DNA of 9,457 bases, from NCBI GenBank assembly GCA_022616085.1, contig JAKEFN010000097.1, forward strand, positions 1 to 9,457. Direction: 5' to 3'. This DNA is from a bacterium (GTDB lineage: Bacteria > Patescibacteriota > Minisyncoccia > Phycocordibacterales > JAKEFN01). Under the pieces are notes generated by a model, which made no database searches, had not been told where the DNA came from, and worked only from the letters and a program-made list of their open reading frames with translations. This document shows, one piece after another, positions 1 to 6,374 of this stretch (position 1 is the stretch's first letter; every line of letters begins with the position of its first letter). The position numbers were made by a program, and so were the translations under genes.

Positions 1-198
1 ACTCAAAATATCAACAATATTCTTCGCTTTCCTCGCCGCATTTTCGCCTCGCACCATGAATTCTCGCTACGTCAATAGTTTTTTCACAAGCTCTAAAAAA
101 TCATCCGAAATGCCGTTATTTTTTCGGCAAGCAATCTAAGAGACAAAGATGTTGTTGAATGCGTTCATTTTCAGGCGTTTTTTCAATTCGGAAGATTA
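1..198 (-). pseudogene. Possible decayed minus-strand gene fragment with two in-frame TAG codons
   Basis: One minus-strand frame reads as plausible protein from 195 down to the window edge but is broken by TAG at 136-138 and TAG at 67-69, with a TAA above it at 196-198. Its segments include SELKKRLKMNAFNN, ISDDFLELVKKLLT and, after an ATG at 55-57, VRGENAARKAKNIVDIL. The Lys/Glu/Leu-rich composition is typical of real helical protein, whereas the opposite strand reads as Ser/Phe-rich antisense. No family is recognised. It may be a degraded gene, or the ATG at 57 may start an intact short-leadered gene running off the window (a GAG lies 5 bases upstream). The sequence shows the frame and the stops; decay is inferred. 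Confidence 0.3.
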
Positions 199-266
199 GC
201 GTGTTTTGGCGATCCCAATTTGATTGATTACTATTGATCAATTATGATCTAATCCCCGCCGTTCTG

Positions 267-292
267 CCTCGCCAAAAAAGCGAGGTTTTTTT
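267..292 (+). terminator. Rho-independent terminator without an obvious upstream gene
   Basis: A 6-bp perfect stem CCTCGC/GCGAGG (267-272 with 280-285) encloses a 7-base loop CAAAAAA and is followed by seven T at 286-292. The orientation is plus. No convincing plus-strand gene precedes it: the only upstream plus frame (2-139) looks like antisense. It may end a small RNA, or it may be the leftover end of a lost gene. It insulates the promoter at 303. Confidence 0.7.
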
Positions 293-302
293 GTTCAATT
301 GC

Positions 303-329
303 TTGACATTAGCCGGTTAAAATGATAAT
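303..329 (+). promoter_or_regulatory. Sigma-70-type promoter for the 253-residue gene
   Basis: A perfect -35 TTGACA at 303-308 is followed, after a short 15-base spacer, by GATAAT at 324-329 (5 of 6 to TATAAT). Transcription would begin near 336, giving a leader of about 65 bases before the ATG at 401. It sits immediately downstream of a terminator, as expected for a free-standing transcription unit. Confidence 0.6.
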
Positions 330-387
330 TTTTGTTCGGCATGCGCTTCCTTATGCGTTATGCTTTTGTGATGAGAGGATAAAAAAC

Positions 388-392
388 GGAGG
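388..392 (+). promoter_or_regulatory. Shine-Dalgarno site that sets the start at 401
   Basis: GGAGG lies 8 bases before ATG 401. The in-frame TTG at 395 is only 2 bases from it and is too close to be the start. Confidence 0.75.
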
Positions 393-400
393 GTTTGCTA

Positions 401-1162
401 ATGACTGCAGAGAACGCTTTTGCTCCTTTTTGGGTTGTAGGCGGACGCGATGGTAAAAATATTTTTCGCGTTACGGAGCTTCCTGACGATATAAAGCGAG
501 AACAGATTGAAAGGATACTTCGCGCATTGCCGATTAGTTTTGAACTGCGGCGCAATCTCGAGAACAATTCGGAGATTCTGCGTGAGCCGCTTGAGGTCTT
601 AATGCGAGCCTCAGTTTTGTATGTGTATCCGCCGAATGGGCGCGTTATCGCATGCACGACATTTGATTCGTGGGGTTCGGAACATGTGGTGCGGCAGATG
701 CACGTGGATAATGTCATGGATATGACTTTCCCCGGCTATGGTCAGATTCGCACATGCGTGCATTTTGACCCGTCAATATTGGGAATTCGCGACTGGCCGG
801 AAAGGGTTCAATCCGTGGAGCTTGAGCTCGACATCCATGTGTTTCCAAGGGTAGTTACAGAGGCGCCAAAAATTGAGCCTCTTGTTTTTGATAAGTTTAA
901 GCTTCGAGATCTCCTCGATACGATTATGGGAGCAGATAAACCGTTTACGGCCATGGCGCTTAGCCAATGGCGAGAGATCGTCATGTATGCGGTGGCGACC
1001 ATGCGGGCGATGTACGAAAGTCCGCATGTGTCGGAAGATTACCCTCTGAGCGCCTATTACGCTGACTGCTGGCAGAGGATTGACTTCGCGTCAGCGTCTC
1101 GCGACGACGAAGAACTCGCCAGCGCGATTGAATATTTGAGAGACTCTATAAAAGTTGAATAG
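401..1162 (+). CDS. Hypothetical soluble protein, 253 aa
   Basis: I do not recognise a family. The ATG at 401 is chosen because GGAGG sits 8 bases upstream, while the in-frame TTG at 395 has no usable spacing. The product is 253 residues, acidic near its C-terminus (SRDDEELASAIEYLRD), with no signal peptide and no membrane segment, so it is probably cytoplasmic. It looks like a mixed alpha/beta fold: a charged helix around residues 30-60, a strand-rich middle (LYVYPPNGRVIACTTFDSW, then VELELDIHVFP), and a helical C-terminal third rich in Met, Trp and Tyr. No catalytic motif or nucleotide-binding loop is visible. It has its own promoter at 303 and its own terminator directly after the stop, so it is monocistronic. 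The intact frame, strong ribosome site and flanking signals make it a real gene; its function is unknown. Confidence 0.8.
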   Translation: MTAENAFAPFWVVGGRDGKNIFRVTELPDDIKREQIERILRALPISFELRRNLENNSEILREPLEVLMRASVLYVYPPNGRVIACTTFDSWGSEHVVRQMHVDNVMDMTFPGYGQIRTCVHFDPSILGIRDWPERVQSVELELDIHVFPRVVTEAPKIEPLVFDKFKLRDLLDTIMGADKPFTAMALSQWREIVMYAVATMRAMYESPHVSEDYPLSAYYADCWQRIDFASASRDDEELASAIEYLRDSIKVE

Positions 1163-1178
1163 AGTCAATTTTGAAGAT

Positions 1179-1217
1179 AGGCGTCCGATTTTAGGACGCC
1201 TCTTGCTTTTTATTTTT
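1179..1217 (+). terminator. Rho-independent terminator of the 253-aa gene
   Basis: A perfect 8-bp stem AGGCGTCC/GGACGCCT (1179-1186 with 1194-1201) has a 7-base loop GATTTTA and is followed by a T-rich stretch interrupted by single C, G and A bases. It starts 16 bases after the TAG stop. Confidence 0.8.
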
Positions 1218-1249
1218 GGATGTGGTTAAATAATGATGTTTGATAGAAT

Positions 1250-1255
1250 GGAGGA
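1250..1255 (+). promoter_or_regulatory. Shine-Dalgarno site that sets the start at 1262
   Basis: GGAGGA at 1250-1255 places the GTG at 1262 at normal spacing, 7 bases after GGAGG. The in-frame TTG at 1256 touches the site and is rejected as the start. Confidence 0.75.
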
Positions 1256-1261
1256 TTGAAG

Positions 1262-1672
1262 GTGAATGAGCTGACGGCCTCGATGGTGTTATTTTTTGTT
1301 ATTTTTTGTCTTCTTTGTTCTCTGATCCTCGTGGTTACTGATGATACGCGTAGTCAAATAAAAAAAAGAACTAAAGGTAAATTTCCTGGGCAGGCTCAAG
1401 CCTTTGAGCGATTTGGGGATTTCCCGTTTGAAGCGGGCGATTACAGGATACGGGATAATGGAATTTTTTCAAGCCGGAAGCAGAGGCTTTTCGAAGTCCA
1501 ATTCGTCAATGAAGATACTTTTTTTCATTTTTTCGCGCCAACACCGCGAACAAAACGTTTTTCCCTGGATGGATTCAGGGTTATAACTGAAGGGAAGAAA
1601 AAAATGTACATTCCTTGGTTGCAGGGGGATTACAGGGTTGAATACAAGACCCCCCTTTCCGAGGTTCATTGA
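1262..1672 (+). CDS. Small membrane-anchored hypothetical protein, 136 aa
   Basis: I do not recognise a family. The GTG at 1262 is chosen for its spacing from GGAGGA. Residues about 6-25 form one strongly hydrophobic helix (MVLFFVIFCLLCSLILVV). A basic stretch follows (QIKKRTKGK), then a domain of about 90 residues that is Phe-rich and probably beta. By the positive-inside rule the basic stretch puts the C-terminal domain in the cytoplasm, so this is an N-terminal anchor rather than a cleaved signal peptide. The domain contains a repeated element, GDYRI near residue 60 and GDYRV near residue 123, encoded both times by GATTACAGG, which may mark two related beta units. Terminators lie before and after the gene, so it is transcribed alone. 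No enzyme motif is visible, and no promoter was convincing in the 44 bases between the preceding terminator and the start codon. Confidence 0.75.
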   Translation: MNELTASMVLFFVIFCLLCSLILVVTDDTRSQIKKRTKGKFPGQAQAFERFGDFPFEAGDYRIRDNGIFSSRKQRLFEVQFVNEDTFFHFFAPTPRTKRFSLDGFRVITEGKKKMYIPWLQGDYRVEYKTPLSEVH

Positions 1673-1679
1673 GTCATTT

Positions 1680-1702
1680 GGCAGGTAACCCCTGCCTTTT
1701 TT
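1680..1702 (+). terminator. Rho-independent terminator of the 136-aa gene
   Basis: Stem GGCAGG/CCTGCC (1680-1685 with 1691-1696), a 5-base loop TAACC, then six T at 1697-1702. Its T-tract covers the TTG at 1701, which rules that codon out as a start for the next gene. Confidence 0.8.
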
Positions 1703-1703
1703 G

Positions 1704-1732
1704 TTGCAGGAGAATGTCGGACGCGATAGTAT
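1704..1732 (+). promoter_or_regulatory. Weak candidate promoter for the AI-2E transporter/metG operon
   Basis: TTGCAG at 1704-1709, a 17-base spacer and TAGTAT at 1727-1732 form the only promoter-like pair between the terminator and ATG 1743. The -35 matches at 3 of 6 positions and the -10 at 4 of 6. If used, transcription would start near 1739 and the message would be almost leaderless. Otherwise the operon depends on read-through of the weak-looking 6-bp terminator. Confidence 0.3.
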
Positions 1733-1742
1733 GGAAGTAACG

Positions 1743-2771
1743 ATGAATAATAATTTAACGATACACATAACCCCCGGCTCATTTATCAAAGGGGCGCTTG
1801 TTCTTATTTTGTTTTACTTTCTCTATGTCGTGCGCGATCTTGTGCTCGTTATCCTTACGTCTGTCGTTATTGCGTCTGCGATTGAGCCCATAACTAATTG
1901 GTTCGGGCGGTATAAAGTGCCGCGTATTCCCGCGGTGCTCCTTATCTATATTGCGTTTTCCATTTTTTTCGGGGGACTTCTTTTTCTTTTCCTTCCGCCA
2001 CTTTTGAGCGACACGCTTGCCGCCGTGAACGAGATTCCCGAATATTTGGAGGGGGTTTCTCTCCTCAATCCATTCGGAGATGGCGCACGCGGAGGAGGCG
2101 GATTGGATGTGGGAGATACGCTCGCCGAAATCCGAAGCGGCATCAAAGGGCTTCCGACCGATATTGTAGAATTTATCTCTTTTATTTTCGGAGGACTTTT
2201 GAGCTTCATCCTTATTATCATCATCTCGTTTTATCTCGCTGTGCAGGAGAGGGGAATCGAGGATTTTTTGAAACTTGTTACGCCGGACACGCATCAAGAT
2301 TACGTCGTTGATCTTTGGGCTCGTTCGCAAAAAAAGATCGGTCTTTGGCTTCAGGGGCAGCTTCTTTTGGGCCTTCTTATCGGGATTCTCGTGTATCTCG
2401 GCCTTACTATTTTGGGAATCAAATACGCGTTCTCCCTTGCGCTCCTCGCCGGTATCTTTGAAATTATCCCCATTTTTGGCCCCATTCTTTCGGCCATCCC
2501 CGCGGTGCTTTTCGGTTTTTCCGAAAGCATTTCGCTCGGGCTTATGATTATCGGCCTTTACGTCATCATTCAGCAATTCGAAAATCATCTCATCTATCCT
2601 CTGGTGGTTCGGAAGGTCGTGGGCGTTTCTCCGCTTTTGGTCATTATCTCGCTTTTAGTCGGCGCCGAGCTCGCGGGTTTTCTCGGCATCATACTTTCGG
2701 TCCCGATTGCGGCCGCGCTCGTGGAATTTACGGATGATCTTGCGCGCAAAAAAATAAAAGTTTCATCATGA
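1743..2771 (+). CDS. AI-2E family transporter (PerM/YdiK type membrane protein)
   Basis: This is a polytopic inner-membrane protein of the AI-2E transporter (PerM) family. Members export autoinducer-2 or act in cation/proton exchange, but the substrate cannot be read from sequence. The start is set at ATG 1743, 5 bases after GGAAG, giving 342 residues; ATG 1731 is an alternative, and TTG 1701 lies inside a terminator. An N-terminal helical hairpin (about 17-47) is followed by a third helix near 64-85. Next comes a soluble loop of about 70 residues with a glycine-rich patch (GARGGGGLD), then about five more helices. The conserved C-terminal half contains IFGPILSAIPAVLFGF near residues 241-256, then HLIYPLVVRKVVGVSP, then GFLGIILSVPIAAAL, all family hallmarks. 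Its TGA overlaps the ATG of metG (ATGA), so the two are translationally coupled. The family is confident, the role is not. Confidence 0.9.
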   Translation: MNNNLTIHITPGSFIKGALVLILFYFLYVVRDLVLVILTSVVIASAIEPITNWFGRYKVPRIPAVLLIYIAFSIFFGGLLFLFLPPLLSDTLAAVNEIPEYLEGVSLLNPFGDGARGGGGLDVGDTLAEIRSGIKGLPTDIVEFISFIFGGLLSFILIIIISFYLAVQERGIEDFLKLVTPDTHQDYVVDLWARSQKKIGLWLQGQLLLGLLIGILVYLGLTILGIKYAFSLALLAGIFEIIPIFGPILSAIPAVLFGFSESISLGLMIIGLYVIIQQFENHLIYPLVVRKVVGVSPLLVIISLLVGAELAGFLGIILSVPIAAALVEFTDDLARKKIKVSS

Positions 2772-4351
2772 CAGAAAAAAACGGCAATTTTTATCTCTCC
2801 ACCGCAATACATTACGCCAATGCGGCGCCGCATGTGGGGCATGCGTATGAGGCGGTTCTCGGCGATATTATCGCGCGGTACGAGCGTTCCCGCGGCAGGG
2901 ATGTTTTTTTCGTGAGCGGCACGGATGAGCATGGCGAAAAAAATATCCGCGCGGCGGCGAAAGCGGGCTTGTCTCCGGAGGAGTTTGTCGGCAAGAATTC
3001 GGCTTTTTTCAGGGATCTTTATCGCGAGCTTGGGCTCGGAGAACATGCATTCATACGCACGTCCGACAAAGAAATGCATTGGCCGGGAGCCGCGCTTCTC
3101 TGGAAAAAAATCGAAGCCGCGGGAGATTTGTACAAAGGCGTTTACAAAGGCCTCTATTGCGTCGGATGCGAATCGTTCAAACTCCCCAAAGAGCTCAAAG
3201 ACGGCAAGTGCCCGGATCACAATACATACCCCGAATCAATTCAGGAGGAAAATTATTTTTTTCGCCTGTCGCGCCACCGCGACAAGATGAAGGCGCTTCT
3301 TGAAACAGGCGAGATCGCAATTATCCCGGCTTTTCGCAAGGCGGAAGTTCTTTCTTTTTTGGAAGAAGGGGCCGAGGATATCTCGTTTTCGAGATATAAG
3401 GGCGAAATTCCGTGGGGCGTTCCCGTTCCGAACGATGATGAGCATGTCATGTATGTATGGTGCGACGCCCTTGCAAGTTATATCTCCGCACTCGGCTTCG
3501 GAAGGGAGAATGAAAAGAAATTCGAAGCATTTTGGCCCGCCGATATTCATCTTATCGGGAAGGATATTCTCCGTTTTCACGCGGTTATTTGGCCGGCGAT
3601 GCTTCTTTCAGCCGGGCTTCCTCTTCCCCGAAGCATCATGGTGCACGGCATGGTCCTCTCCGGCGGCCACAAAATGTCAAAAACGATAGGCAATGTCATA
3701 GACCCGCGGGAATATATCGCGCGGTATGGAAAAGACGCTTTCAGGTATTATCTCGGCCGGGAGATAAGCCCTTTTGAGGACGGGGATTTTACCGGGGAAA
3801 AATTTATACGGGCATATAACGCAAACCTTGCGAACGGACTTGGAAATTTTGCCGCCAGGGTTATCGCCATGGCAGAAAAATATTTTGGAGGGAAAATCGG
3901 GCAGAGTTCCGAAGATGTGCCGCTCCTTTCGACCACGCAGACGGTTCTTGAAAATCACAAGACGGAGTGGTATAGCATTCCGTATGTGGTAGAGCATATC
4001 ACTGCGCCTCATTATCATGGGTATTTTGAGAATCGTGAGATGCACAAGGCTTTTGACGAAGCATGGAGCCTTCTTTCGCTCCTTGACGGCTACATCACCG
4101 ATTACGAGCCGTTCAAGCTTATAAAAACAAATCCGGAGAAGACTCAAGCGGTGATCTGGAATCTTCTTTACGGGCTTTTTTATGTGGCGGATTTCATCGC
4201 GCCGCTTATGCCGGATACCGCGGAGACGCTTAAAGAGCATATTGGCGCGAAGATCGGGACGGACGGCGTGCCGGAGTCCTTTGAGGCAAGGCCCCTTTCC
4301 GCGCCTCTTTTTGCGCGTATTGAGACCAAGGAAGGGAGAGCGGAAAAATGA
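2768..4351 (+). CDS. metG: Methionyl-tRNA synthetase
   Basis: This enzyme charges tRNA-Met with methionine using ATP, in the cytoplasm, supplying both initiator and elongator tRNA. It is a class I synthetase of 527 residues. The ATP signature HVGH is at 22-25, preceded by the Met-pocket strand FYLSTAIHYANAAP, and the second signature KMSKT is at 302-306. A single zinc knuckle is visible as C131-x2-C134 and C148-x2-H151, as in the Thermus-like short form rather than the double knuckle of E. coli. The helical anticodon-binding domain begins near 345 (NANLANGLGN) and runs to about 505. The C-terminal EMAP-like tRNA-binding domain of longer MetRS is absent, so any such function would need a separate protein. 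The start ATG overlaps the previous stop. Transcription probably runs through to the terminator at 4465. Confidence 0.97.
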   Translation: MTEKNGNFYLSTAIHYANAAPHVGHAYEAVLGDIIARYERSRGRDVFFVSGTDEHGEKNIRAAAKAGLSPEEFVGKNSAFFRDLYRELGLGEHAFIRTSDKEMHWPGAALLWKKIEAAGDLYKGVYKGLYCVGCESFKLPKELKDGKCPDHNTYPESIQEENYFFRLSRHRDKMKALLETGEIAIIPAFRKAEVLSFLEEGAEDISFSRYKGEIPWGVPVPNDDEHVMYVWCDALASYISALGFGRENEKKFEAFWPADIHLIGKDILRFHAVIWPAMLLSAGLPLPRSIMVHGMVLSGGHKMSKTIGNVIDPREYIARYGKDAFRYYLGREISPFEDGDFTGEKFIRAYNANLANGLGNFAARVIAMAEKYFGGKIGQSSEDVPLLSTTQTVLENHKTEWYSIPYVVEHITAPHYHGYFENREMHKAFDEAWSLLSLLDGYITDYEPFKLIKTNPEKTQAVIWNLLYGLFYVADFIAPLMPDTAETLKEHIGAKIGTDGVPESFEARPLSAPLFARIETKEGRAEK

Positions 4352-4360
4352 AAAATTATC

Positions 4361-4465
4361 ATGAAATCTCAAAAAGGAATAACAGCCTATATAGACGGCG
4401 CGAATTTGCATAAAGGCGTGATCGATTCTTTCAGATCGAAATCAAAATACTTCTATTATAAATGA
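4361..4465 (+). pseudogene. N-terminal stub of an NYN-domain (LabA/DUF88-like) nuclease
   Basis: A 34-codon frame starts 9 bases after the metG stop. Residues 8-20 contain YIDGANLHKGV, which matches the first strand and first catalytic Asp (here D12) of NYN/PIN-like proteins of the LabA/DUF88 group, normally about 150-190 residues. After about residue 22 the sequence (SFRSKSKYFYYK) no longer resembles the family to my eye, then TGA, whose last base begins the terminator. The later acidic active-site residues are missing, so it cannot be a working NYN nuclease. No ribosome-binding site is visible; translation could only follow metG by re-initiation. The best reading is the remnant of a gene whose body was deleted. 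The alternative, a functional 34-residue peptide, has no support. The match is from memory of the motif, without an alignment. Confidence 0.6.
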
Positions 4466-4506
4466 AAAAACCCCCAATGGGGACGACCCACCATCAGGGT
4501 TTTTTT
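4465..4506 (+). terminator. Strong two-tier Rho-independent terminator after metG
   Basis: The outer stem pairs AAAAAACCC (4465-4473) with GGGTTTTTT (4497-4505). Inside it a second hairpin pairs ATGG (4477-4480) with CCAT (4491-4494) and GG (4481-4482) with CC (4487-4488) around the loop ACGA. The U-tract is 4500-4506. The A-run on the left means it could also stop transcription from the other direction. It ends the AI-2E transporter/metG/NYN-stub unit. Confidence 0.85.
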
Positions 4507-4519
4507 CGTAGTGATTATA

Positions 4520-4525
4520 TATAAT
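4520..4525 (+). promoter_or_regulatory. Candidate -10 element for tatD
   Basis: A perfect TATAAT lies 14 bases after the metG-operon terminator. No good -35 is found 16-18 bases upstream, where the sequence is the U-tract of the terminator. Transcription would begin near 4532, giving tatD a leader of about 60 bases. The hexamer is in an AT-rich stretch, so chance is possible. Confidence 0.35.
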
Positions 4526-4594
4526 TTAGCAAATAATGGTGTCTGTGTCAATTACATTATACGCTTCAATAAATGTGGATAAGCTTTGAGATAT

Positions 4595-5398
4595 ATGACG
4601 CATAATTATCAATATTTCGACATTCATGCGCATGTTCACGGACCGGAATTTGAAGATGATATCGCCGGCGTGCTTTCGCGCGCGAAGGAAGCGGGGATCG
4701 GCATTATAACGGTCGGAACGGACGAGGAGAGCTCCGCGCGCGCCGTTTCTCTGGCGGAAGCGCATGGCGGCGTATGGGCAACTGTCGGCGTTCATCCGAC
4801 CGATACGAAAACGGAAAATATAAATAAGGAACTTCTCACAGGGCTTGCGAAACGCGACAGAACCATTTCGATTGGCGAATGCGGGCTCGATTATTTTCGG
4901 ATGAAAGGGGATGAGGCGGCGGAGAAGGCGCGGCAGAAAAAAATTTTTGAAGAGCAGATAGAAATTGCGCTTGAGACGAATCTTCCCCTTATGATCCACT
5001 GCCGCGAGGCGCATGAAGATGTGCTTTCTATACTCCAATCAAAAAAGCGCGAACACGGCGGGAAACTCCGCGGAGATATCCATTTTTTTTCCGGCGGCAT
5101 AGACACCGCGAAACGCTATTTGGAACTTGATTTTTCGCTTTCGTTTACCGGCGTCATTACGTTTACGCACGACTATGACGAGGCGGTCGCATATGTCCCT
5201 CTCGATATGATTATGTCGGAGACCGACTGTCCATATGTTGCGCCGGTGCCATACCGAGGGAAGCGAAACGAGCCGAGCTACGTTGTGGAAGTGGTGAAGA
5301 GAATCGCGGAGATAAGACAGAAACCGCTTCCGCTCGTTGCCGAGACGCTTGTCGAAAATGCCAGACGAACTTTTTTTGACGCGAACTTGACGGCTTGA
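4595..5398 (+). CDS. tatD: TatD family metal-dependent hydrolase (DNase)
   Basis: This is a cytoplasmic TIM-barrel phosphodiesterase of the TatD family; characterised members are 3'-5' exonucleases on DNA or RNA and D-aminoacyl-tRNA or AP-site processing has been reported for relatives. The ATG at 4595 gives 267 residues, the usual family length; the in-frame TTG at 4586 is less likely. All expected metal ligands are present: HAH at 11-13 in FDIHAHVHG, E95 in GECGLDY, H135 in MIHCREA, H163 in HFFSGG and D211 in ETDCPY. The proline/arginine segment PVPYRGKRNEPSYV after D211 is also typical. No clear Shine-Dalgarno site precedes it (only a GAG 4 bases upstream). It has a terminator on each side, so it is probably transcribed alone. 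In many bacteria tatD follows metG, and the order metG-tatD is kept here despite the stub between them. Confidence 0.95.
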   Translation: MTHNYQYFDIHAHVHGPEFEDDIAGVLSRAKEAGIGIITVGTDEESSARAVSLAEAHGGVWATVGVHPTDTKTENINKELLTGLAKRDRTISIGECGLDYFRMKGDEAAEKARQKKIFEEQIEIALETNLPLMIHCREAHEDVLSILQSKKREHGGKLRGDIHFFSGGIDTAKRYLELDFSLSFTGVITFTHDYDEAVAYVPLDMIMSETDCPYVAPVPYRGKRNEPSYVVEVVKRIAEIRQKPLPLVAETLVENARRTFFDANLTA

Positions 5399-5406
5399 GG
5401 ATATTT

Positions 5407-5441
5407 GAGAGTAAACGGGAACGTAAACCCGCTCTTTTTTT
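5407..5441 (+). terminator. Rho-independent terminator of tatD
   Basis: CGGG/CCCG (5416-5419 with 5428-5431) extended by GAG/CTC (5409-5411 with 5432-5434) across a TAAA bulge, then seven T at 5435-5441. It lies between the convergent ends of tatD and the DUF475 gene. On the minus strand it lacks a T-tract, so how the DUF475 transcript ends is unclear. Confidence 0.65.
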
Positions 5442-5447
5442 GGTGTG

Positions 5448-6371
5448 TTATCCTTGAAGTTTTAATGCACGATGCGACTTGAACCAGAAATATCCGATGA
5501 AGCCAAAAGTCAGAAGCGGAGCTATATAATGCGGAACATGCGCGCCGAATGCCTGCGCGAGCATCACGATGCCGAGAAACAAGACTGAATACATCGCGCC
5601 GTTTTTGAGATATTCATAGCGTTTGACGAGCTCGATGTTTTTGATGGTGAAATAGCGGACAACCAGTGCGCCAAAACCATTGCCGATAAGAATAAGGGGT
5701 ATGGAGAGTGTAAATGCAAAGGCGCCGAGGACGCCGTCAATGGAAAATGTGGCGTCAATCACTTCCAAATACGCAAGCTTGCTTATATCCGCGAGATTTG
5801 ACTTCTCGTGCAGGAGCTCTTCTTCATTTCTTTCCGCTTGCTGTTTGAATCCGTGGGTCAGGAAAAACGCGCTTGAGCCGATCGCGATCGCAAATGCGAG
5901 ATAGGGATTTTCGTTGATGCCGAACCAAATGAGTCCGGAGAGAAGAAACGACGCAACCGCGTAGAACCAGATGCCGTTTTGATGGATAAATTTTTCTCCG
6001 GGAAAACCGTATTTTTTCGGTTCCATAAAAAGCCAGTGGAAAAAGAGAAATACAAGAAAGGTGCCGCCGCCGCCGAAGAGAAGCGGTGCGGCTTTTTCAA
6101 GTGCGGCAACCGTTTTTTCATCCGTTGACCATGTCGCGGTAAGCGCTTCAAGCGGCCCGACGCCGGGAAGCGCGAGCCAGAGAATAACAAAAGGCAGGAC
6201 GCCCCTCACGAGAAATACGCCGAAAAAAAGTCCCCAGGTAAGGAACCACCGCTTCGCCCGCGCGCTGACGGTATTAAGCACGTCCGCGTTTATGATGGCG
6301 TTATCGACGCTGCTTATGCCTTCAAAGAGCGCAAGGCCGACAATAATGAGAATGAAAGAAAAAAATTCCAT
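5448..6371 (-). CDS. DUF475 family membrane protein (TerC-like)
   Basis: This 307-residue polytopic membrane protein belongs to DUF475, a relative of TerC in the LysE-type superfamily. TerC relatives are linked to tellurite resistance and to manganese or other metal export, but no function is established for DUF475 that I can name. Two inverted-repeat halves are visible. The first has FEGISSVDNAIINADVL with E17, D23 and N24 inside the first helix. The second has LEVIDATFSIDGVLGAF with E203, D206 and D212. Buried acidic residues at equivalent places suggest a cation path. A charged cytoplasmic loop near 173-196 (KQQAERNEEELLHEKSN) separates the halves, and about eight to nine helices are expected. 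It starts 3 bases after the stop of the exchanger-family gene, with no clear ribosome site of its own, so it is probably translationally coupled and works on the same or a counter-ion. Confidence 0.88.
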   Translation of the reverse strand: MEFFSFILIIVGLALFEGISSVDNAIINADVLNTVSARAKRWFLTWGLFFGVFLVRGVLPFVILWLALPGVGPLEALTATWSTDEKTVAALEKAAPLLFGGGGTFLVFLFFHWLFMEPKKYGFPGEKFIHQNGIWFYAVASFLLSGLIWFGINENPYLAFAIAIGSSAFFLTHGFKQQAERNEEELLHEKSNLADISKLAYLEVIDATFSIDGVLGAFAFTLSIPLILIGNGFGALVVRYFTIKNIELVKRYEYLKNGAMYSVLFLGIVMLAQAFGAHVPHYIAPLLTFGFIGYFWFKSHRALKLQG

Positions 6372-6374
6372 GTT

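Noticed and set aside
395..400. TTG 395 as start of the 253-aa gene
   Set aside because: It is 2 bases from GGAGG; ATG 401 has the correct 8-base spacing.
1714..1740. Eight-codon leader peptide MSDAIVWK
   Set aside because: GGAG is only 1 base from its ATG, and it would lie upstream of the likely transcription start; no attenuator follows.
1701..1742. TTG 1701 as start of the AI-2E transporter
   Set aside because: It lies in the T-tract of the preceding terminator and has no ribosome site.
1779..2588. Long minus-strand frame of 269 codons under the AI-2E transporter
   Set aside because: It is antisense to a clear membrane protein, with Lys/Arg/Asn-rich composition typical of the complement of hydrophobic codons.
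3677..4411. Minus-strand frame of 244 codons under metG
   Set aside because: It covers the KMSKT and anticodon domain of metG in antisense and shows no family features of its own.
4586..4594. TTG 4586 as start of tatD
   Set aside because: It adds only three residues outside the family's usual start and has no ribosome site; ATG 4595 is preferred.
5411..5428. Direct repeat GTAAAC (5411-5416 and 5423-5428)
   Set aside because: It is six bases long within a terminator and is explained by the hairpin sequence or chance.
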